From assembly GCF_002878395.1 (NCBI RefSeq), contig NW_025892975.1:6311-70310 (forward strand): DNA of 64,000 bases, given 5' to 3'. Below the pieces are notes generated by a model. That model searched no databases. It was given only the letters and a program-made list of their open reading frames with translations, and was not told the origin of the DNA. The stretch is from Capsicum annuum. Its lineage: Eukaryota > Streptophyta > Magnoliopsida > Solanales > Solanaceae. Of the stretch, positions 11,251-23,144 are shown in pieces. Position numbers and translations under genes: made by a program. Each line of letters opens with the position of its first letter. Positions within the stretch are counted from its first letter, which is position 1.

Positions 11251-11790
11251 TTAGGAGCCCGCCTGGATAATAGGATCAATAAATGGAAAGTTAGGAGCTT
11301 GCCTTGAGAATAGCATGAACAAAATTGTAAGTTAGGAGCCTACCTAGAGACTAGGGTGAAGAAATAGCAATTTAGGAGCCAGGCTGGAGAATAAGTGAAT
11401 AAATGCAAGTCAAGTGCCCGCCTGGAGAGTAGGGTGAAGAAATTGTAAGTCAGGAGCTTTCATGGAGAATAATGTAAAGAAATGGCAAGTTAGGAGACCG
11501 TTTGAGAACAAGGTGAAGAAATTGCATTAGGAGCCTGCCTGGAGAACAGGGGAAAAAAATTGTAAGTCAAGAGCCCACCTGGGTAACAGGGTGAAGAATT
11601 GGCAAGCCGGGAGCCTACTTGTAGAATAGAATGAAGAAATTGCAAGTAAGGAGCCCTCCTAGAGTACAAGGTGGTGAATTTAAATTTGCAAGTCAAGAGT
11701 TTTCCTAAATAAGAAGTTGAAGATTTTAAATTGCAATTCAAGAGCCTGCCTGGATAATAGGGTGAAGATTTCCAGTTCAAGTTCAAGTTC
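11251..11790 (+). repeat. Tandem array, about 40-bp unit, around 13 diverged copies
   Basis: The unit 'ggagcccgcctggagaata' plus 'gggtgaagaaattgcaagt' repeats with a 40-41 bp period at first (11,251, 11,291, 11,332, 11,371…). Spacing becomes irregular up to about 11,738. It lies upstream of the polypurine tract of the Ogre element. The - strand reads as a repetitive low-complexity frame that I do not regard as a gene. Confidence 0.88.
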
Positions 11791-12757
11791 AGAAGTCCCA
11801 TTAAATAACCTCGTCGATTTTCAATTTCATCTACATTACCAAATTTTTCATGAAGAAAGAATTTATTTTCAAGTTCAACCTAAAGAAATGCTCATATTTT
11901 ATCACTTGAGAAATTATTGAAGGACTCAAATCAAGAATTAGGAGAAGCTGCATAGATAGAATTTTTGTAATTTTATTTATCTTTAAAACTTATAATTTCC
12001 ATTCTGATATAATGACCTCGGCAGGACCTTACTTGACTCTCCAATTTGGTATAGTCCCTTTCCCTTTTAAACCTTTTGAACTACATATGACCTGATTTCC
12101 TCATAAATTAGGATAGATAAAATGACCAAAACCAAGACTCGATCACATTCTATCATTCTTCTTATTTTGAATAATGGTTGGGTCAAAATTTTTACTCCTT
12201 ATCTAGTTCTTTGTCTGCAAACACTTTTTGTTTATAGTCAAAGAAGGGCATGATGTAGACACATAATTTTGACCCTCCCAAAAGACAAATTTACCCATTT
12301 CCCTCACCTTACCATGCACTCCACCATATTTGATAATGCCTCCATATGAAAACAAAAATAACAATCTCACCACACTATATTCCCCAACCCTCTAACTTTT
12401 TTGACACCTATACTAGAACAACACAATAGGTAACAGAAATAACAACCTCACCACCCCCATCCCACGTTTCCCCTACCCCACCCCACAGACAACTCATATT
12501 TTTTCTCTCCATATACTCATATATTCTCACAAACAACACACACACTCATAAACCCATATACTCCTATGCACTATATATACCTATATACATAGACAACATA
12601 GAGAGAAGCGATGAACAGAGAGAAAAAATGGGGGAAAGAGAGAAATATATACACAAAAACACAAAAAAAAGAGAAAAAAGATACAAACAAAGAGAAATAA
12701 AAATAACGAAAGAGAGAGACTGAGGAAGAAAAAGGAGATTAGAGAGAAAAAATGAAA

Positions 12758-12771
12758 GGGGGGGGGGGGGG
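12758..12771 (+). repeat. Run of 14 G
   Basis: An uninterrupted poly-G run lies within a GA-rich part of the Ogre LTR. It is prone to length error in sequencing and assembly. Confidence 0.9.
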
Positions 12772-13983
12772 AATGACAACGAGTTGAGAAAATCACCGCA
12801 GTTCTAATTTTAATGGAATTTCATCAGAAAAACCCATCTCATCGAAAAATGACAACCAGCCGTACCCCTTCCTTTGATTTCTCCATTAACAACCAAGAAT
12901 CCAAAAAATAAAAAGCAACCAAAATAGACTCAAAATCCACCCATTCCAGTTTTTGGTAATATCCAATGGAAAATGACCAAAAATTAAATATTGTCAAACC
13001 CCCATCAAACCAGCACTAAAACCTACCAATGAATCAATCAAAAAATCTACCTAAACCTATGTTTCTTCTTTGTTATTTTTAAATAGTCCCAAAACATTGA
13101 GAAAACAGAGGTTGGGAGCAGGTTTTTGATCGTTGAGATTTGTTGGTTTTCAAGATCCAATTTTTCTCAAACAAAAAAATTACAATCATTAAAATTCAGA
13201 GATATTGAGGTCCATTTCTAATTCTCGCATCTTTATTATTGTATAATTGTTTCGACGTGAATTTTATTGGAATGAATTTTTTAATGATTTGAATTTCATC
13301 TGTCCTATTTGATTCGTATGAATAAATTCAATGTTATTGTCTTTGTTGTTTGGTATTATGGCTTCCATGGTTCATTAGGATGAAAAATAAAATAGATAAG
13401 TCAAATAATTCATGTTTGGTTAATTGGAATTAAGTGGAGATTTGAAAATTGATTAAAATGGATATGATCGGCTAGCTTTGATTTGTTGGTTGTTGATTAA
13501 TTTGGATTAGTGTTAAGTTTGTGCTCATTTCAAAGTAGTCTGTTTAGGCCAAATTTGATAGGCAAATGGTAGGTTGGGTAATCAAATTGTAGAAATCGAT
13601 AATTATTGAATGATTGAATTACATTGTTTGGGTTTGTTTTAATTTACCGCATTCATTCAAATGTATTTATTTTATCGCAGAATTCCTTGAGGTATTATGT
13701 ACTTATTCACAGGAGAATGCCCTGTTGTAATATGTACACAGAGCATGTTTATGATCAAGGCCTGAGGCGTCGGGTATAGCCTAGTTTAGGGTAGTTTAAA
13801 TTAGTTTAGGCTTTCATTTCAATACTTTTTTCATTTTTTGGCCTATATTAATTAGGCTAGACATTATTCTTTGGAACTTTGTTTGTTTGTGTATGTATTT
13901 TTTTGAGCTTATCATCTCATAGTGTTATTAATCGATATAACTCAATGAAGCAACTATGGTCGAACCACAGGATCGAGGGGTGC

Positions 13984-13988
13984 CTGAC
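13984..13988 (+). repeat. Target-site duplication CTGAC, left of Athila II
   Basis: The five bases ctgac precede the LTR start at 13,989 and recur exactly at 45,466-45,470, after the other LTR. Confidence 0.92.
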
Positions 13989-15635
13989 TGTTGTGCCCAA
14001 GCATACACGCAAGTGTACGTGGTCTCACCAAGTAGTAAAGTGACCGTATATAAGCAAAGTATCAATCCCACATGGACTAGTTTTAATAAACTATCCAATT
14101 CTAGTTCACTATTGAGATTTATCTAGTGCAAACGTAACCACAAGTTTGAGAGTTATAAAATGGAAGTAAAGTAAATAATACAGTAAAGTAAAGTTCTATG
14201 ACAATCAATAAGGAGAAACCAAGGGTTAAGTCTCTATGAAAAATCATACTATGCTATTAAACATCATTGCTTAAGTTACTTATCTTGGTTGTTGATTCAC
14301 GGGGTTGATATTGTGACTATGGTCTTCCGAGCCTCTAATCACCTATCTAACTTAGAACCACAACTATATCATTGAGTGAGGATGTGAGAACTAAGTTAAA
14401 TCCATTCATATTTCATCCTGTAATGAAAAAAATTGGTCACTTAGGTATATTCCTATCCTATGTGTATATCATAACTTCATTCTTTAGAAGATTATAGTCC
14501 CACTCTATTTACCCCCGTTCTATCCTCTTGTTCCTCTTTTCGGTCTCACAAGATGATAATGGATGTATTATAAGTGTCACAAATCATTAAAATTGTGATA
14601 CTAAGTATAAATGAAAAATCAAATATGATAAATAATAAAAAAAAAACTCAATTCGAGGCAATAGTAATCATGTTCTTGGCCTTAACCCCGGAAAAGGGGC
14701 ATTTAGCTGCTCACAGACATAATCGTAATCACGATAGATGAATACATGATAAAGTAAATAAGAAAACTATAGTAAAGGTAGAAAAAGTTTATTTGAAGGG
14801 TTAATCCATCCTCCCTTAAAGTTTCAAAGTCTTCCAAGGTGTTTTGCATTAAGTTCAAGTGTCCTATTTATAGGAGGACAATTCTTGCCGATTTTGACAT
14901 GGGTCCATGTTGTGAAAATTATCGCAGTGGTATGCCTACATATCATGGTATAATTGCAGTGATACAATTTTTTTCCCTTAAGAAGTGTCCAAGTTTGTGT
15001 TGCTCCTTTAATCATGGTAGCTTGTCTCCGCGATGTACCACTCAAAAGTGTCCATTTTCACATTGAATCTTGTCCCTTGCTTTCATCCTTCCATTCCAAG
15101 ACTTGTGATGTTTTTTCACTTGATTTACAGCTTGTTTATCATCAACATATCATAATTATAAAATCATGAAGCATCCTATAACATCCAACACCACGTATTA
15201 GAGTTCAAAACAACACACAATCTATAACTTTGAACTAGAAGTTAAGCTAAGAACTAGTTTCGTCCTTTTAATCTTTATCGGAGTGTTTTGACTCTTGGCT
15301 TGATTTAATTGCACTTTAACACTATAAACAAGTTTTAAACAGATAATTACACAATAATACCATTAGGAACTCATTTTACTCAAAATAATTCATTGAGATC
15401 CACTAGAACAACACATAGCTTAAGTTAGTAAGACTAGTTTTCTTGTTTTCACTCTAAGTGATCAATTTAAGTCTAAACTTATTTGGAAAACACCTTAAAC
15501 ATTGTAATAAAGTACTTAAACTCTTTGATGCTGAATTATATCAATATTAAGTCATTAATCACACAATAATTCCTCAAAACAAGGCTAAATAAGCCTGAAT
15601 AAAAACTCTGGGAAGCATAAATTTACCTCGGATCA
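13989..15635 (-). mobile_element. Athila II 3' LTR
   Basis: The 1,647-bp LTR reads tgttgtgcccaagcatac… to …cctcggatca on the + strand. Two other copies are present: 43,885-45,465 in the same orientation and 35,027-36,669 inverted. The 'ccggaaaaggggc' and 'ctaattctagtttactattgagatttat'-like stretches are shared by all three. Confidence 0.92.
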
Positions 15636-15651
15636 TCACCCCACACTTAAA
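15636..15651 (-). promoter_or_regulatory. Athila II polypurine tract
   Basis: The + strand tcaccccacacttaaa reads on the - strand as a purine-rich 'tttaagtgtggggtga' directly against the LTR end. This is the expected place for plus-strand priming. Confidence 0.75.
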
Positions 15652-16051
15652 GACTTTTTCTTCATTGAACAACTATTTACTCTAACAATTATAATCATTG
15701 TTGAATCCAAGATTTTACTACAACCAAAACACTTAAGCTAGTACCACAATGACTACAAAGAATGCAAGTCCATTAAGTAAACATGTTATACACATAATTT
15801 CAAAGCTCAAGAATACCACTCCAAAACATCGTAGCCTCAAGAATTGATTCATTAAGTTGGAAAACTCATACATATTGGTCAATCAAATATATCATACAAA
15901 TCACCCAACTATAAAAAAATATGTGCCCGCACCATAAGATAATTACCCATAATTACTCACATAAAGGCAATTTATCACAAATTGGGTATAAGAATCAAAT
16001 TACACTTACTCTCACAAATAATTCACAAGTTACACAAGATGCACTACTATA
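15652..16051 (-). other. Athila II 3' non-coding internal sequence, left of SIRE
   Basis: A-rich non-coding sequence between the polypurine tract and the SIRE LTR start. No ORF or repeat seen. It is the 3' end of the internal region, which resumes at about 40,080. Confidence 0.7.
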
Positions 16052-16753
16052 TGTATTTTTGATGATGAGAAGCTAACTTTAAGGGACCAGGTCCCTAGAG
16101 GTGCAAGGTACAATATAATTTGCATGCGTGGTATGCATAAATTATTCCTCTTGTGTAACAAACTTGTAGGTGTTATTTTGTACCAATTAGGACAGATGGT
16201 CCAATGAACTTTCAGCCCTAATCATCACTCAGCAATAAATGAAAAGAGATGCATCTTGATCAAATGGGTTTTTACAATTATAAAGAGTGAAGAGAGGCAA
16301 CAAAAACCCTATTTCAATACTACTTAAGTTCTTAGCTGATTATGTGTGCTTAAAAAGAAATTGTTCTTAAGTGAGTACTGATTTGAATTTTATCTATTCA
16401 TGCTATAAGAGTAGTTATTTTGTTTATTGAGAGAAGTGCTTAAGTAGATTTTTCTAAGCTTTTTGTTTGTTAGAGTTAACTAGTTTTTGAGGGAACCTTG
16501 GTAGAGGTATCAAGGTGTGCTTGCAATAGAGGTATCGCAAGTAGGGAGAACCTAGAGTTAGATTCATAGTCGAGTCTATAATCAAGAGTTTGATTATAGT
16601 GTACTATTTTGGTGCTTGTAAGGGCAGGTTGTGGTTTTTCCCTTCCTGGGTTCCACATTAAAATCTTGTGTTTTAATTTCCTACACTGCCTTTGTTTTCC
16701 AACACCTTATTGTTTCTTTACTATTCTATCAATGGTGATTGACTTTGAGGGAC
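16052..16753 (+). mobile_element. SIRE 5' LTR, first part
   Basis: This aligns with the 3' LTR (39,350-40,020) over long stretches such as 'ataaagagtgaagaggcaacaaaaacccta'-like sequence at 16,281-16,311 and 'ttagctgattatgtgtgctta' near 16,333. It is interrupted at 16,753, in 'ttgagggac', by Athila I. It contains the 'gggaccaggtccct' palindrome common near SIRE LTR starts (16,082-16,095). Confidence 0.85.
16749..16753 (+). repeat. Target-site duplication GGGAC, left of Athila I
   Basis: gggac occurs here and gagac at 33,985-33,989, one mismatch apart. The undisturbed SIRE 3' LTR has 'gttgagggacatagtcc', which supports gggac as the original site. Confidence 0.75.
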
Positions 16754-18352
16754 TAATGTCACCCAAAACTAACCTATAAAGAAGTATGCTTTGATCGATG
16801 CCAAATACAGTAACCCAATTAGGTTGGGGTCACCCACAAGGAATATGCTAAACTGTTACTTGACTTGATGTAATTCATGAGTAGTGTGGAAAAGTAAAAG
16901 AGGGATTTTGGAAGTCAATCCTAAGTAATAACCAAACTTGAGTTCTTTAGGTTATAGATAATAGAAGAGGAATATTTGGAGTGTGTTTCCCCTAGCTTTC
17001 TAACTCTGTAAGTTTCTCGTGTTCAACACACCTATTATACTGGTCTGCATATAAAGTCGACAAGCTATGTATCACCAAACTTCTTGTGAACATATGGTAA
17101 ATCTCACAATTTACCTTGTGAGCTTCTACGCGTCACCTTATTGCTCATTGTCTATGAATTTAGTTCACTTTCACCATTTGAGTCTCAAGTGATTTGATGA
17201 GATGAAGGGGAAGTAATAATTGAAGTAAATCTCAAATTACTGTCTTAATCCTCTTTTCCCTCTCACAAACTCCCTTGTGAGGACGATTATGAACATTGGC
17301 TAGTCCCAGGATTTTGCAGTATCTTCGAGGTCAATTTATACTAAGAAAATTAGGATACATGCATTTTACTTTAGAACAGACGAATCCCCCACTTCCCTTA
17401 TGTAGTTAATCCACCAGGGTTCCTACAATTCTAGTTAAGGAAGCTATCCACTCATGCTTATGCAACAATCCATCATAATAAATGAAGAAAGCACGTAATT
17501 GATTGCACAATAATTAGAAGAATAAAATCCAAAATCTGCTATTAAATAAAAAATCCAAAATTTAAAGACAGTATCAATGATATAAAGTATGCTAAAGTTT
17601 GTAAAAATATGTAAAAAGTGCGGAACTAAATAGTGGAGAAACCATAAGGTATTTATAGTATCAAAAATACTAAGAAATCCTAATAAAATCTAAAAAAGTA
17701 AAGTTAAGTCAGCGTATGATATGACTCATCCATCCACTCGTATGCTCATCATATGAGTTGTACCATATCCTACCGAATTATTTTAGTGATTGGTCTATCA
17801 AAGCTTTAAATTTCTGATCTTTATATGACTTCTACCCATGAGTAGTATCTTGATAATACAACTCGTGACCTTCTCTCGTATCTACCTGGGACTTTTGTGT
17901 TTCTAATCATAGATACTGGTCTACTTACGGTTTGACTATAAGATTCGTACTCAGACTTTTGACTCATATACTTCTAAAACTTTAACACATAATGGTTGCT
18001 TTATATTTTTTTATGCATACAATCCCTGGACACGACCCATATTCCATCTTATTACTTGGATACTTCAGTTGTATCTTCTCCATACTTAGATTATTAGTTT
18101 GGCTTTGGGTTCTGCTGTCCTTACTAGTCATCCTCCAAATCATATGATGTGTTGGCGAATCATGAGGTAACTTATATATTGCTCAACTTGGTCTTTTCAG
18201 GTCTTTTTGTCATAGTTTTTATTCAACACTATTGTAGACTAGTTTTACCTACAATAAACACAAAAGTGCATCATATGTTCTAAAACAACCTAAGTACAAG
18301 CATAAATTCACAGTTTTAAGCATTCAAAGTGTTGTGTTTCCACAACACATCA
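16754..18352 (-). mobile_element. Athila I 3' LTR
   Basis: A 1,599-bp LTR homologous to 32,345-33,984. On the + strand it runs from taatgtcacccaaaac to …ccacaacacatca. It lacks the 93-bp internal duplication present in the 5' LTR. The terminal TG appears mutated to TA at 16,754. Confidence 0.9.
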
Positions 18353-18370
18353 ACACCCTCAACTTAAACT
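18353..18370 (-). promoter_or_regulatory. Athila I polypurine tract
   Basis: The + strand acaccctcaacttaaac lies next to the LTR end. On the - strand it is the purine-rich 'gtttaagttgagggtgt' expected for plus-strand priming in Athila. Confidence 0.75.
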
Positions 18371-18841
18371 TTTGCATGTCCTCAGAAAAACAAAACCAAA
18401 AGACTATTTCAAAATACAGAAGCAATGCTTCAATAAGAAGATCTTAAGGTATCCATGGAAGTGATTGTGAAATAAATTTTAAACAATTTTATCCTCCTCC
18501 TAATTTTAACTTTTCATGACTCAACTAAGTATAACGATTTAGTATGCGGAGAAACACAAAGAAATCCAATTATGGCATTACATTAGAAATAGACAACTGG
18601 GGGCCTAGATATAAACTGCATTCACTAAACAAACCAGTAACCCAACAGCAAAATCCATGAGCATTCATAGTCAAAGAAATCCCTTTAACTCTTAGTATGG
18701 ATCAATCACTTTATCCAGGGATACAACAAATGACTCTCTCTCTCACAAAGAAGTATCGTCAGTGTATAACAATACCATAGAGATGCCTTTATGCTCGCTG
18801 CCCAAATTTTTGAATAGTCAAGGTAGGATTACTAAAAGACC
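18371..18841 (-). other. Athila I 3' internal non-coding sequence
   Basis: About 470 bp between the polypurine tract and the nested Tekay. No ORF or repeat was recognised. Confidence 0.65.
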
Positions 18842-20995
18842 TGTAAGACCCCATAAGATCATAGCTCGTTTTAGCTTACTCTTTTATGCTAGAGGGGTCC
18901 AGGACTTGGAAAATTTCGCAAAATGTTAAGACTTAGTTATTTCCAAAGCCTCTTAAGTTTGGTAATTGTAATTCCAACCTTACCGGCCTTAGAATATCGA
19001 TCTTTAAGTTGATTCACGATCGAGGTTATCGATAACATATCTTGGCAAGTTTTTGATTTTTTGGATGAGGTTTGAGTCATGTTTCGATGTTGAAAGTAGT
19101 GAGTCAGCTCGATATGGCCGCAGCTCCCTACTTATTGCATTGGTAGGTGCAATATCGTAGGTCACCTATTGCGTCGACTAAGCGATGTGATGCGTCACTT
19201 ACCATGTTGCTGGCCACATTCAGTTTAATTTATTGCGGGTATGTAGGGTAAAGTCATTTTCCCCTTACTTTACCTCACCCATAACACGAGATTACGGCCC
19301 CAAAAGGGCAAAATTACTCATCTTTGTCACAAACTCTATCAAGACAAAACCTTAGCTTCTTCAAATCCAAGTTCAAGTTTGAAGAAATCACCAAGAACTC
19401 ACAAAAATTCATCAACTAAGATATGTTAGATGTTTATTCATGGTTCCTTTCACCCATGGATCCCAAGAACCCATTTTAAAGTTTAAAATCATGACCCTTA
19501 CATGTTTTCATGAATTTTATCCATTAACTATCATGAATTTGGATTTTTATAGCATATTGACATGTGATTTCATTGGAATTAGCCCTTGACACATTTGAAG
19601 GATGATATTTGCATGTTAAATCTTCAACCCATGGTTTTTAGTATTGGAATTATGTTATTATCCCATGATTTAACTATATGACCCCCATGTGTTAGATGAA
19701 ATGTCTAAGATATGATTTTTTAATGATGACTACTTATTATGCTTTTGAAACTTTAGTACATTTCTACTGTTAATGTTATCGAGTCTTGGGGGTTATGAAC
19801 ACCTGAAAACTTAGCTATTTACTTAGTCTCAGTATCTTCATAATAGTCTCATGTATAATAAAGTAACATCAGTTCAGTTGGTTATCATATCAGTCAAACT
19901 TAGTTCAATCCAGAAACAAGTGTCCTTAAGTTGGGAGTAAAGACATCCCACCGAGTGAATGTAGGGATGACGTCTCCCCCATCAGTAGGCATCAAGAATT
20001 TTCTCCCCCATCAGTAGGCATGAGACATTGGTAGCAGTCCCTATGTTCCATACCTATGGCTCCAACATAGACTTAGATGGGTCTCTCACCAATTAGGTAG
20101 GACACCCTCGTTATTTGAGATATCAGATTAGTGGATCAACATAACTATTATTAGTACACATGGCACGGTACTGACACTCTTTTAATTGGGGTTATAGGTT
20201 AGACCCTGGTAGTATATTGGGGTATGTCGGTTATAGCTAGCACCCACAGTCTCAGTTTAGTATTCAGTACAGAGTTCAGTTTAAGTTTTACATGACCATA
20301 GCATACAAATATCAGTTATTCAGTGTCAATATTTTAGTACTTCAATTTACAAACTATTTCAGTATTATGTGATATGCTTGGTCATACATCCTCAGATTTT
20401 ACAGATTTTATGCATACCATGTACCAGTTATCTTATGCTATTCATTCAATCTGTTATTATTCATATACATGAGCACATGCATGTAAGACTAACACCATTT
20501 AGTATACGAGTATATTCAAAGTATTGACCGCATACTTTTTGTTTGTGCTATGATATATCATATCATGGGGTTCAGATGCTCAAGTTCCTGACTGCACCTA
20601 GATCTCCCAGCGCATCAACAATAATAGCAAGGTGAGTCCTCATATTTTAAGGACCAATTATATTATTTTATTCTTTCAGTTCAGTAGTCAGTTAGAGTTA
20701 GTTAGGGCCTGTCCCATCAATTATCATTCAGTTAGTTTTAGAGGCTTTCACAATCAGTTAGTTGTTAATTTTATCAAATAGTTTCCAGCATTTTAGCTTT
20801 TGTCTCAGACTTGTGGATTGAGTTTTAGTGTTTTTAAATACTGAAACCTTAAGGCATATTTTATTGTTTCTGCACATGTTCATTACTAGTATATTATTTA
20901 GTTATCACAGAAGAAACCAACTCATGGGTTAGCTTATGGTCTCTCAGGACCGTAAGCACTGTACGATATCCAGGGAGTACTTCCGGGGCATTATA
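18842..20995 (+). mobile_element. Tekay 5' LTR
   Basis: The LTR starts TGTAAGACCCCATAAGATC and ends at ttccggggcattata, directly before the primer site. It is 2,154 bp. The segment 20,683-20,905 is repeated at 21,771 to about 21,995. Confidence 0.85.
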
Positions 20996-20998
20996 AAC

Positions 20999-21017
20999 TT
21001 GGTATAAGATCCTGAGG
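20999..21017 (+). promoter_or_regulatory. Tekay primer-binding site
   Basis: ttggtataagatcctgagg lies three bases after the LTR end and matches the usual TTGGTATCAGAGC initiator-Met tRNA site with several substitutions. Confidence 0.8.
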
Positions 21018-21217
21018 TTTCAAGGTGTCCTAGGGAGTCTTAAAACCGCATTGAGTACAGTCTTGTGCTTGGGTATGAGGCGCGTCACACTTATGGATAA
21101 GAGGCTACAAGGCATTTTAGGAAAACTTTCCCTTCTTTAGGTATTCACGATGTGAGAATGAGCATAAGATCAATTTAAACTCTATTTCTAATTTAATATT
21201 CCTTTCATTTACAGAAC

Positions 21218-21770
21218 ATGCCTACTAAAAAGACTAACAGAAGATAAAACATGAATCAACCCTCACATCCGCCTGTTCAGGAGGTTCCCTGAATGGGCAT
21301 GTCTCTCATGCCGAGTTTAGAGCTGCCTTCACCAATTTATCTCACTCAGTATCAGCTCAGAATAATCAATTGACTGCTATCCCAGCCATTCCAGTGGCTA
21401 ATACTACCGCATCTAGGATTCGAGACTTCACCCGAATAAATGCTCCCCCGTTTTTGGGATATAAGTCTGATGGAGATCTGCAAGAGTTCATTGACATGAT
21501 TTAGAATGTAACAGATATTATAGGTGTGACCTCTAGTAAGAGTGAAAAGTTTGGTGCTTACTAGTTGTATGATGTAGCTCACACCTAGAATAAGCAGTAG
21601 AAGGGGGATAGAGGCGTAGATGAAGGTCCTGTTTAATGGGATAAGTTTGCTATAACCTTTTTAGATAGGTTATTTCCTTTTGATCTAAGGGAAGCTAAGG
21701 TGCTGGATTTTATTAATTGAAGGAAGGAAACATGAATGTGAAGGAGTATTCACTTAATTTTATATTATTA
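21218..21770 (+). pseudogene. Tekay gag, N-terminal part, truncated
   Basis: It starts ATGCCTACTAAAAAGAC and hits a stop after nine codons, then continues in broken frames. The capsid-like part is recognisable: 'RIRDFTRINAPPFLGYKSDG' (21,417-21,476), 'LQEFIDMI', and near the end 'LREAKVLDFIN' and 'MNVKEYSLNFI'. The frame ends abruptly at about 21,770, where LTR sequence begins. Gag would assemble the particle. This copy has internal stops and has lost its C-terminal zinc knuckle. Confidence 0.85.
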
Positions 21771-22009
21771 AGTAGTCAGTTGGAGTTAGTTGGGGCTTGT
21801 CCCATCAACTATCATTCAGTCAATTTTAGAGGCTTTCGTACATTTCAGATAATCAGTTAGTTGTCAGTTTTATTAATTAGTTTCCAGCATTTTAGCTTAT
21901 GTCTCAGACTAGTGGATTTCAGTTGTAGTGTTTTTCAATATTGAAACTTTATGCAATATTTTATTGTTTCTGCACATGGTCATTATTAGTATATTATTCA
22001 GTGCTCACA
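21771..22009 (+). mobile_element. Tekay 3' LTR internal fragment
   Basis: Homologous to 20,683-20,905, starting agtagtcagttggagttag. It is fused directly to gag. The sequence tatattatt at the join (about 21,760-21,769) also occurs upstream of the matching point in the 5' LTR, so a short-homology deletion is plausible. Confidence 0.82.
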
Positions 22010-23144
22010 AGCCTAATAAAGTCCTTTAACACCACGGGAGTAACGTAGGCTTAGGGATGGTGTGACATCCTTTTGGGAATTATTTATTGACTATGCCTCA
22101 TTGACACTATGCTTTCTTTGGGGTCCACTTATTCTGCCACTTATTTTTCAATTTTATTTCCGCTCTTATACCTCCATTTTCTATTTCAACCACATTTCAC
22201 GTTCCAAGTGTAGTATTCTTTTCTCATATTATTTTTTTCCTTGACTTTTAATCATTTGTTTCTTTTACTTTTGTTTTATTTTATTTTAGCCGCACTTGTC
22301 CCTTTTTTCATTTATGTTTCTTTTTAGAGGTTTTTCTTCACACTAGTTTTCTCCTACACACCTCTATAATAGCCACCCTCAACTTTGGCTATTTGCTTGA
22401 GTTGAGGTGCATAGTGTCCAAGGAGGTCCAAGGAAAAAACCAGTTTATTGTAAGGGAAACAAGAAGGTGAAATTTGTATAATCAAATAAATGGGTCAATT
22501 AGGCTCAAATAATTGGATCTAAGGGATTCATACTTATTTTGTAGGGCATTAAGGCTAGAGTGGACTAAGAACAAAAATGGACTATGATCATTTCCTACTC
22601 AACTATCCTAGACCTATGTAAAAGCAACCGAGCAAGTTCTTAACTACTACACACTGGAAACTCAGTAATACATTACACACACCTGCACCTAGTTACATTT
22701 CTAAGTACTATTTATCAAGCTATGAAACTATTTTCCCTAATTATTCCATCCCCAATCCTAACGCCATTATTAGATTCACAAAAGTCTCACACATACTTCT
22801 ATCACACAGTTAACAAAATTTTAGGAGGGGTTAAATTTTTGGAATAACTCATTTAACACAAATATTTTCAACATAATCATATCCAATCCACCAATATTTT
22901 AGAACTAATAAATCAAATTCCAAACCACAATTCATTACAAATAACATTTTCAAAATTCTCAAATAAAAAATTTGTAAAATCTTCTGCCATAGGTGTAGAT
23001 TTTCTCCCTATCTCTGCTATCAACATTAAAACCTGCAAGCCATAACAGATTTTCAGCTACATATACTTTTCAGCTACTCTACAATATTTAGATTCAGATA
23101 TATACCTTGACCCATATCTAAAAAACCATGTACTATCCCAGTGC
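22010..23144 (-). other. Athila I internal non-coding sequence between Tekay and env-like region
   Basis: AT-rich, with a T-rich stretch at 22,190-22,330 and the 'agccaccctcaactttggc' region. It resembles the corresponding non-coding part of Athila II (about 40,080-40,700) in kind, not closely in sequence. The ORF on the + strand at 22,062-22,244 looks like chance. Confidence 0.6.

Larger units (their letters stand above)
8271..12253 (+). other. Ogre/Tat 3' non-coding region up to the 3' LTR
   Basis: About 4 kb without a gene. It holds T-rich sequence at 8,300-8,480 and stretches typical of Tat 3' regions ('ccatatccaaaagccacgttacaa' split at 9,507-9,530, 'aggaggtgtacttcctaatatgaagc' near 10,878). 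It also holds three tandem arrays listed separately. A purine-rich tract (caaagaagggcatga) lies just before the LTR start at 12,254 and would be the polypurine tract. ORFs here are chance frames. Confidence 0.65.
12254..13988 (+). mobile_element. Ogre/Tat 3' LTR, left part
   Basis: The LTR starts TGTAGACACATAATTTTGAC directly after a purine-rich tract. It includes C-rich and GA-rich stretches at 12,430-12,770 and the family signature 'gcctgaggcgtcgggtatag' at 13,762-13,781. It is cut at 13,988, inside 'ggggtgcctgac', by Athila II and resumes at 45,471 with 'accttccccttggtcaa'. This gives an LTR of about 1,980 bp once the insert is excluded. Confidence 0.82.
18842..22009 (+). mobile_element. 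Tekay/Del-type chromovirus, internally deleted, nested in Athila I
   Basis: A + strand Ty3-gypsy remnant. The 5' LTR is 18,842-20,995, followed by a Met-tRNA-type primer site, the N-terminal half of gag (21,218-21,770), and then an abrupt join to the middle of the 3' LTR (21,771 to about 22,009). Everything between, including all of pol, is missing, as is the 3' end of the right LTR. The host on both sides is non-coding internal sequence of Athila I. The right boundary is uncertain. Confidence 0.8.

Noticed and set aside
12564..12796. Overlapping Ser/Phe/Leu-rich - strand ORFs
   Set aside because: They are antisense to GA-rich LTR sequence and low complexity. Not genes.
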